In this document: positions 5,669 through 9,432 of the stretch, one piece after another
Layout of the letters: each line of letters begins with the position of its first letter
Numbering within the stretch: position 1 is the stretch's first letter
Program-made: the position numbers and the translations under genes
Source of the DNA: Bacteroidota bacterium
GTDB lineage: Bacteria > Bacteroidota > Bacteroidia > Bacteroidales > Prolixibacteraceae
DNA length: 9,432 nt
Assembly: GCA_023488865.1 (NCBI GenBank)
Contig: JAMDDG010000002.1
Coordinates: forward strand, 1 to 9,432
Reading direction: 5' to 3'
Notes under the pieces: model-generated
What the model was told of the DNA's origin: nothing
Seen by the model: the letters and a program-made list of their open reading frames with translations, nothing else
Database searches by the model: none

Positions 5669-6275
5669 ATTTTGCTATTTCGTTGTTCTTCAATAAATCA
5701 AAAAGCATTTCACGGGAACGGAATAGTTGCACTTTGACAGTACCCAATGGCAAATCCAGTTCTTTGGCGATTTCGTCATACGAATACTCCTGGAAGTAGC
5801 GCAACTCGAGCAATTTGCGGTAACGGGGTTTCAACTTGGCCACCATTCTGCGCAGGATCTGGGAGTTTTGGTCACGGATGATGCTCTCTTCCGGATTGTA
5901 TCCTTCAGCCCTTGCGTTGTAATTATATTCGCCACTGACCTGACGGTCACCAAATGAGGGCTCCAAAGGTACCGTGATGGCCCTTTTTTTACGCATAAAA
6001 TCGATGGCATTGTTGGAGGCTATGCGAAAAAGCCAGGTACTGAAAGCATATTGGGGCGTATATTGGTGAATGTTGGTGAAAGCTTTTCCAAAAGCCTCAA
6101 TCGTCAAATCTTCGGCATCTGTCCGGTTGTTCACCATCTTAAGTAACATGAAGTAAATGGTATCCTTGTAGCGGCGCATCAGATCAGCATAGGCCCTTTC
6201 GCTGCCTTTTCGGGCAGCTTCCACCAATTCGATGTCTCTCCTGGCATTACCTGAAGGGCCCTGACTTATTTCCAT
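5667..6275 (-). CDS. ECF-type sigma-70 family RNA polymerase sigma factor
   Basis: This 202-residue protein has the two-domain layout of ECF sigma factors. Region 2 covers about residues 32-97 (LMRRYKDTIYFMLLKMV, DAEDLTIEAFGKAF, FSTWLFRIASNNAIDFMRKK), which contacts core polymerase and the -10 region. Region 4 covers about 142-193 (LKPRYRKLLELRYFQEYSYD, EIAKELDLPLGTVKVQLFRS), a helix-turn-helix for the -35 region. A linker of about 45 residues rich in Tyr, Asn and Glu joins them. No anti-sigma factor or TonB-linked SusC/D genes are adjacent, so it does not look like the usual FecI-type regulator of a uptake locus. Its ATG (6275) lies within the end of the glycosyltransferase gene with a 10-bp overlap, so the two are probably translated together. 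Target promoters are unknown. Confidence 0.92.
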   Translation of the reverse strand: MEISQGPSGNARRDIELVEAARKGSERAYADLMRRYKDTIYFMLLKMVNNRTDAEDLTIEAFGKAFTNIHQYTPQYAFSTWLFRIASNNAIDFMRKKRAITVPLEPSFGDRQVSGEYNYNARAEGYNPEESIIRDQNSQILRRMVAKLKPRYRKLLELRYFQEYSYDEIAKELDLPLGTVKVQLFRSREMLFDLLKNNEIAK

Positions 6276-7402
6276 TTTCTTTTTTTACCGTTGAATATTT
6301 GGTTGACAATAAAATAGCCATTGATCAAAGGTAGGAATGTTTTGTAAATCAACAACATGGGTAAGAAATTCTTTTCGCCCAATTTATTGGTTGCTACTGC
6401 GGTCCAGGTCATCTCGAAGATCATTAAGAACGCCCATACTCCCAGAATCCAAAATCTCCACGGGGAAACGATGAGCAGAAGGATAAGAGAAGCTGTAAGC
6501 AAAACCCGGCTTATCAGGTTTAGGGAACGAAAAAATCGTTGACCGGCAGAAAATTTACGTCTGAGCATCAGCTGTTTCTTCTTAAATTCCACCAGGTCGA
6601 TCCAATCAACTTCACCAATGTAGGTAATCGGGGTTGTTTTGTCGTTGAAAACTACACTATTTTTCCGGTTTGCTATCTTGTTGATAAACAGTTCGTTTTC
6701 ACTGAAAGGAGAATCGAGTACTGCCGCAAACCCCCGCAGTTCAAGAAATTTTTCGCGCCGGTAAGCTAAGTTGAATTCAAAAACAGGCATTGCTACGCCA
6801 AAAGCCTTTCCTGCCCCTGATAACAAATAGGAGGAGAAGTTTTCAAAACGAATCCAGCTTTTGTAACTTCCGGTAGCTTCTTTGAAGTTGATGTAACCGA
6901 TGGAGACCTCTTTGTCTGGTTCCAGTCTTTGGGCATAATTTCGCAACCACTGGTTATTGCTGACCTGGCAAAGCGGGCTTAGAAAGACAAGCCATTCTTT
7001 GGAGGATGCCCTGACGCCAATTGTGATAGCAAGTGCGTTAGGAAAATCAGTTTCCTGAATAATACGGGAAGTTTTCAGGTTGCCATAACTGATTTTCATC
7101 TCTGCAAGCAACCAATCAGTACCGTCGGTTGAACAGTCATCAATTACTACAACCTCAAAATCCGGATAATCCTGGGAGAGAAGGGCCGGTAATAACTCCT
7201 TTAGATAGTCTTTGTAATTCCGGGAAGTGACAACGATGGAAACAGAAGGAAAAATTGGCTCTTTGTTTTTCTGCTTTCCGCTGAAAATGAATTTGATCAG
7301 TAAGATGAGATAAACCAATTGGACCATAAATGCCAACACAAAAATAAGCAGTCCGATTAACTCTTCGATCGAAAAATGCAATCCCCCAAGATCTATTGCC
7401 AT
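6266..7402 (-). CDS. Membrane-bound family 2 glycosyltransferase with degenerate DxD motif
   Basis: From the ATG at 7402 the protein has 378 residues; a TTG at 7414 would add four, but a -7 box just upstream places transcription start too close to it. A transmembrane helix lies at about residues 15-40, then a GT-A domain with VSIVVTSRNY and VVIDDCSTDGTDW (residues 85-97), the nucleotide-binding part of GT2 enzymes. Two or three hydrophobic helices follow near the C-terminus (LLTASLILLLIV; FWILGVWAFLMIF; MLLIYKTFLPLI). GT2 enzymes transfer a sugar from a nucleotide-sugar, here at the cytoplasmic membrane face. Where the metal-binding DxD (usually DADC in relatives I recall) should stand, the sequence is FLSPLC (about 140-145), and the later acidic motif reads SENELF. 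It may be catalytically dead or altered. The gene overlaps the sigma factor gene by 10 bp. Substrate unknown. Confidence 0.85.
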   Translation of the reverse strand: MAIDLGGLHFSIEELIGLLIFVLAFMVQLVYLILLIKFIFSGKQKNKEPIFPSVSIVVTSRNYKDYLKELLPALLSQDYPDFEVVVIDDCSTDGTDWLLAEMKISYGNLKTSRIIQETDFPNALAITIGVRASSKEWLVFLSPLCQVSNNQWLRNYAQRLEPDKEVSIGYINFKEATGSYKSWIRFENFSSYLLSGAGKAFGVAMPVFEFNLAYRREKFLELRGFAAVLDSPFSENELFINKIANRKNSVVFNDKTTPITYIGEVDWIDLVEFKKKQLMLRRKFSAGQRFFRSLNLISRVLLTASLILLLIVSPWRFWILGVWAFLMIFEMTWTAVATNKLGEKNFLPMLLIYKTFLPLINGYFIVNQIFNGKKRKWK

Positions 7403-7421
7403 ATATTTAAACAAAAGTTCT

Positions 7422-7429
7422 CAAAAATA
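7422..7429 (-). promoter_or_regulatory. Candidate -7 box for the glycosyltransferase-sigma operon
   Basis: On the minus strand this reads TATTTTTG, an exact TAnnTTTG match, ending 19 bp before the ATG at 7402. No clear TTTG lies 19-21 bp further upstream. With a start point near 7415 the leader is about 13 nt, which favours ATG 7402 over TTG 7414 as the translation start. Confidence 0.5.
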
Positions 7430-7516
7430 CACAATGCGGCGGTAAGAACCCTAATTTAAACTTTTTTTTTTAACAAACGAGTGGATTAGCCGGAAAAGTT
7501 ATTTTGCTATTATGAC

Positions 7517-7524
7517 TATCTTTG
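7517..7524 (+). promoter_or_regulatory. Candidate -7 box for tgt
   Basis: TATCTTTG matches TAnnTTTG exactly and ends 17 bp before the tgt ATG. The -33 position is A-rich (near 7493-7496) and lacks TTTG. It diverges from the box at 7422-7429. A run of ten T bases (7462-7471) lies between the two. Confidence 0.5.
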
Positions 7525-7541
7525 CGCCTTGAAATCTTTAA

Positions 7542-8672
7542 ATGAAGTTTGAATTACTGCATACATCTGCCGGTTCCAGGGCCAGGGCCGGACAATTCCA
7601 CACAGCGCATGGAGCCGTTGAGACTCCGGTGTTTATGCCGGTTGGAACAGTCGGTTCGGTGAAAGGGATCCATTTTAAGGATCTCAAAGAGGACATTAAA
7701 GCCAGGATTATTTTGGGAAATACTTATCATCTCTATCTTCGTCCTGGAATTGAGGTGCTGGAAAAAGCCGGAGGCTTGCACCGTTTCAACGGGTGGGACA
7801 AACCGATACTCACTGACAGTGGCGGATTCCAGGTTTTTTCGCTCGGCGACATCCGCAAAATCACTCCGTTCCGGGCAAGGTTTCAATCCCATATCGATGG
7901 ATCACGACATCTTTTTACACCGGAGAGTGTAGTGGACATTCAACGGTCTATCGGAGCAGATATCATGATGGCTTTCGATGAATGCACCCCCGGGGATGCA
8001 GACTATGATTATGCCAAAAAATCGCTGGAGTTAACCCAGCGGTGGTTAGGACGTTGCATGGACAGATTCGGGGCAACGCAAGCAAAATACGGATACAACC
8101 AGACGCTTTTCCCCATCGTTCAGGGGTGTGTCTACCCCGATTTAAGAGTGAAAGCGGCAGAGCAGGCAGCCTCTTTTAATGCAGATGGTTATGCCATTGG
8201 CGGACTCTCGGTAGGAGAGAAAGAAGAGGATATGTATGCGATGATTGAAGTTGTCAATGCTATTTTGCCACTCGATCGTCCCAGGTACCTGATGGGTGTC
8301 GGAAATCCGGTGAATATCCTCGAAGGGATAGACCGGGGCATTGATATGTTTGATTGTGTGATGCCTACCCGGAACGGTAGGAATGGCATGTTGTTTACCC
8401 GGAACGGAGTGATAAACATCAGAAACAATAAATGGGCTACTGATTTCTCTCCGGTCGATCCGGAGGGAAGTTCTTTTGTTGACCATCAATATACCAAAGC
8501 TTATCTGCGTCATTTATTCCAGGCTAAAGAGATGCTGGGGCCGATGATTGGCAGCATGCACAACCTGGCTTTTTATCTTTGGTTGGTCGATGAAGCAAGA
8601 AATCAGATTTTTCAGGGTACTTTTAAACCCTGGAAAGAACAGATGGTAAAACAGATGCGTAACAGACTCTGA
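7542..8672 (+). CDS. tgt: tRNA-guanine transglycosylase (queuine/preQ1 tRNA-ribosyltransferase)
   Basis: This 376-residue enzyme exchanges guanine at position 34 of GUN-anticodon tRNAs for preQ1 in queuosine synthesis. It is an (alpha/beta)8 barrel with FMPVGTVGSVKG at 31-42, LGNTYHLYLRPG at 58-69, TDSGGFQVFSL at 91-101 (Asp92, general acid/base), FPIVQGC at 190-196, GGLSVGE at 220-226 and the nucleophile Asp271 in MFDCVMPTRNGRNG. The usual zinc site CxCxxC should lie near residues 307-316, but the sequence there is PEGSSFVDHQ with no cysteine. The fourth ligand position, His340 in GSMHNLAFYLW, is kept. The total length is normal. The ATG at 7542 follows a candidate -7 box by 17 bp. The lptG-like gene downstream has the same orientation. 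The function is certain; the zinc question is discussed separately. Confidence 0.97.
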   Translation: MKFELLHTSAGSRARAGQFHTAHGAVETPVFMPVGTVGSVKGIHFKDLKEDIKARIILGNTYHLYLRPGIEVLEKAGGLHRFNGWDKPILTDSGGFQVFSLGDIRKITPFRARFQSHIDGSRHLFTPESVVDIQRSIGADIMMAFDECTPGDADYDYAKKSLELTQRWLGRCMDRFGATQAKYGYNQTLFPIVQGCVYPDLRVKAAEQAASFNADGYAIGGLSVGEKEEDMYAMIEVVNAILPLDRPRYLMGVGNPVNILEGIDRGIDMFDCVMPTRNGRNGMLFTRNGVINIRNNKWATDFSPVDPEGSSFVDHQYTKAYLRHLFQAKEMLGPMIGSMHNLAFYLWLVDEARNQIFQGTFKPWKEQMVKQMRNRL

Positions 8673-8705
8673 AAAGATTTTGAATGCATTGTGTCTGAAC
8701 TGAAA

Positions 8706-8740
8706 ATTTTGGATTTTGGATTTTCGATTGACGATTGACG
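8706..8740. repeat. Two abutting heptad repeats downstream of tgt
   Basis: ATTTTGG, ATTTTGG, ATTTT (8706-8724) is followed immediately by CGATTGA, CGATTGA, CG (8725-8740), two different tandem arrays that both have a 7-bp period. The spacer 8673-8852 otherwise shows only a weak TAGCTG/CAGCTA pair and no clear terminator or -7 box. I recall similar heptad strings in intergenic DNA of other Bacteroidota, which suggests a dispersed repeat family. Confidence 0.6.
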
Positions 8741-8852
8741 TTCAAAGTCTCAATTTTATAACTTCGGAATGGGTAGCTGACAGATAACTGCAATAATGGC
8801 TAACAGCTAAAACCGGGAAATGGGTACGAGGTTTTATATTATATTTAAAAGG

Positions 8853-9432
8853 ATGACCAAAAAGTTTTTACAAAGAATTGACCGGTACATTATCAAAAAA
8901 TACCTTGGAACTTTTTTCCTGGCTATTACTTTGATTATCAGTATCGCCATTATTTTTGATGTCTCCGAAAATATTGACGACTTTATATCAAAAAAAGCCC
9001 CGCTGAAGGCGATCCTGATCGATTATTACCTCAATTTTATCCCCTATTTCACCAATCTGTTCAGCGCCCTCTTCACATTTATCGCGGTCATCTATTTTAC
9101 TTCGAAGATGGCCTCCAACTCAGAGATCATTGCCATTCAATCGAGTGGTATCAGCTACCGCCGATTGATGCGTCCCTACATGGTCGCCTCCGGAATTATC
9201 GCTGTAATGTCCTGGATCTTGGGCAATTTTATCATGCCCCCTGCCGCCCAGTCGAGGGTAAACTTCAGAAATACTTACATTAAAAACGAATATATCAACC
9301 AGGATAAGAACATCCACCGTCAGCTCGAACCAGGATTGTTCATTTACATGAAAAGTTACAACAACCACGAAGATGTTGGCTATAAGTTCACAATCGAAAA
9401 GTTTGAAGGTACTAAGCTAAAATCAAAACTGA
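8853..9432 (+). CDS. LptF/LptG (YjgP/YjgQ) family permease, N-terminal part (partial)
   Basis: 193 codons are present and the gene continues past the right edge. It encodes the first half of a permease of the LPS export complex LptBFG, which extracts lipopolysaccharide from the inner membrane towards the outer membrane. The protein starts MTKKFLQRIDRYIIKKYLGT. Helices lie at about residues 19-37 (TFFLAITLIISIAIIFDVS), 56-83 (LNFIPYFTNLFSALFTFIAV) and 106-126 (MVASGIIAVMSWILGNFIM). The loop EIIAIQSSGISYRRLMRPY is the conserved cytoplasmic coupling region expected to contact the ATPase LptB. The region after residue 130 begins the periplasmic beta-jellyroll. ATG 8853 is preceded directly by AAAAGG and gives the usual N-terminus; an in-frame ATG at 8820 would add 11 residues. 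LptF and LptG cannot be told apart from this half, so no symbol is given. Confidence 0.9.
   Translation, partial: MTKKFLQRIDRYIIKKYLGTFFLAITLIISIAIIFDVSENIDDFISKKAPLKAILIDYYLNFIPYFTNLFSALFTFIAVIYFTSKMASNSEIIAIQSSGISYRRLMRPYMVASGIIAVMSWILGNFIMPPAAQSRVNFRNTYIKNEYINQDKNIHRQLEPGLFIYMKSYNNHEDVGYKFTIEKFEGTKLKSKL

Overview
The window looks like chromosomal DNA of a Bacteroidota, probably Bacteroidales or a related order. Three things point there: protein similarity to that phylum as I remember it (RsmG, RluD, Tgt, L34); several -7 boxes of the form TAnnTTTG, one with a TTTG -33 element at the right spacing; and weak or absent Shine-Dalgarno sequences. The futalosine-route enzyme MqnE suggests that menaquinone is made by the alternative pathway. 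No plasmid, phage or IS genes are visible. It is mostly housekeeping DNA with unusual intergenic repeats.

Layout on the minus strand, read right to left from 7402. A family 2 glycosyltransferase with an eroded DxD motif overlaps an ECF-type sigma factor gene. A 196-bp gap filled by an octamer-repeat element follows, then rsmG (16S rRNA methyltransferase, TTG start). Next comes rpmH (ribosomal protein L34, 52 residues, easily missed), which has its own promoter and a terminator hairpin. A 483-bp spacer (4089-4571) holds that terminator, a composite REP/MITE-like inverted repeat and a further partial REP copy. Then come mqnE, an AT-rich PIN-type toxin-antitoxin pair, and a PASTA-protein/rluD/ddl group. 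The ddl gene runs off the left edge and is separated from rluD by a second octamer element.

On the plus strand, tgt (queuine/preQ1 tRNA-ribosyltransferase) diverges from the glycosyltransferase across a 139-bp promoter region. Downstream lie a heptad-repeat spacer and the start of an LptF/LptG-family permease gene, which runs off the right edge.

Functional themes are RNA modification and ribosome function (rluD, rsmG, rpmH, tgt), envelope biogenesis (ddl, PASTA protein, lptG-like permease, glycosyltransferase) and menaquinone synthesis. I see no clearly new multi-gene system. The most interesting signals are three kinds of structured intergenic repeat, two of them copies of one octamer design that abut stop codons on the same strand; the glycosyltransferase that has lost its DxD; and a Tgt that lacks the usual zinc-binding cysteines.
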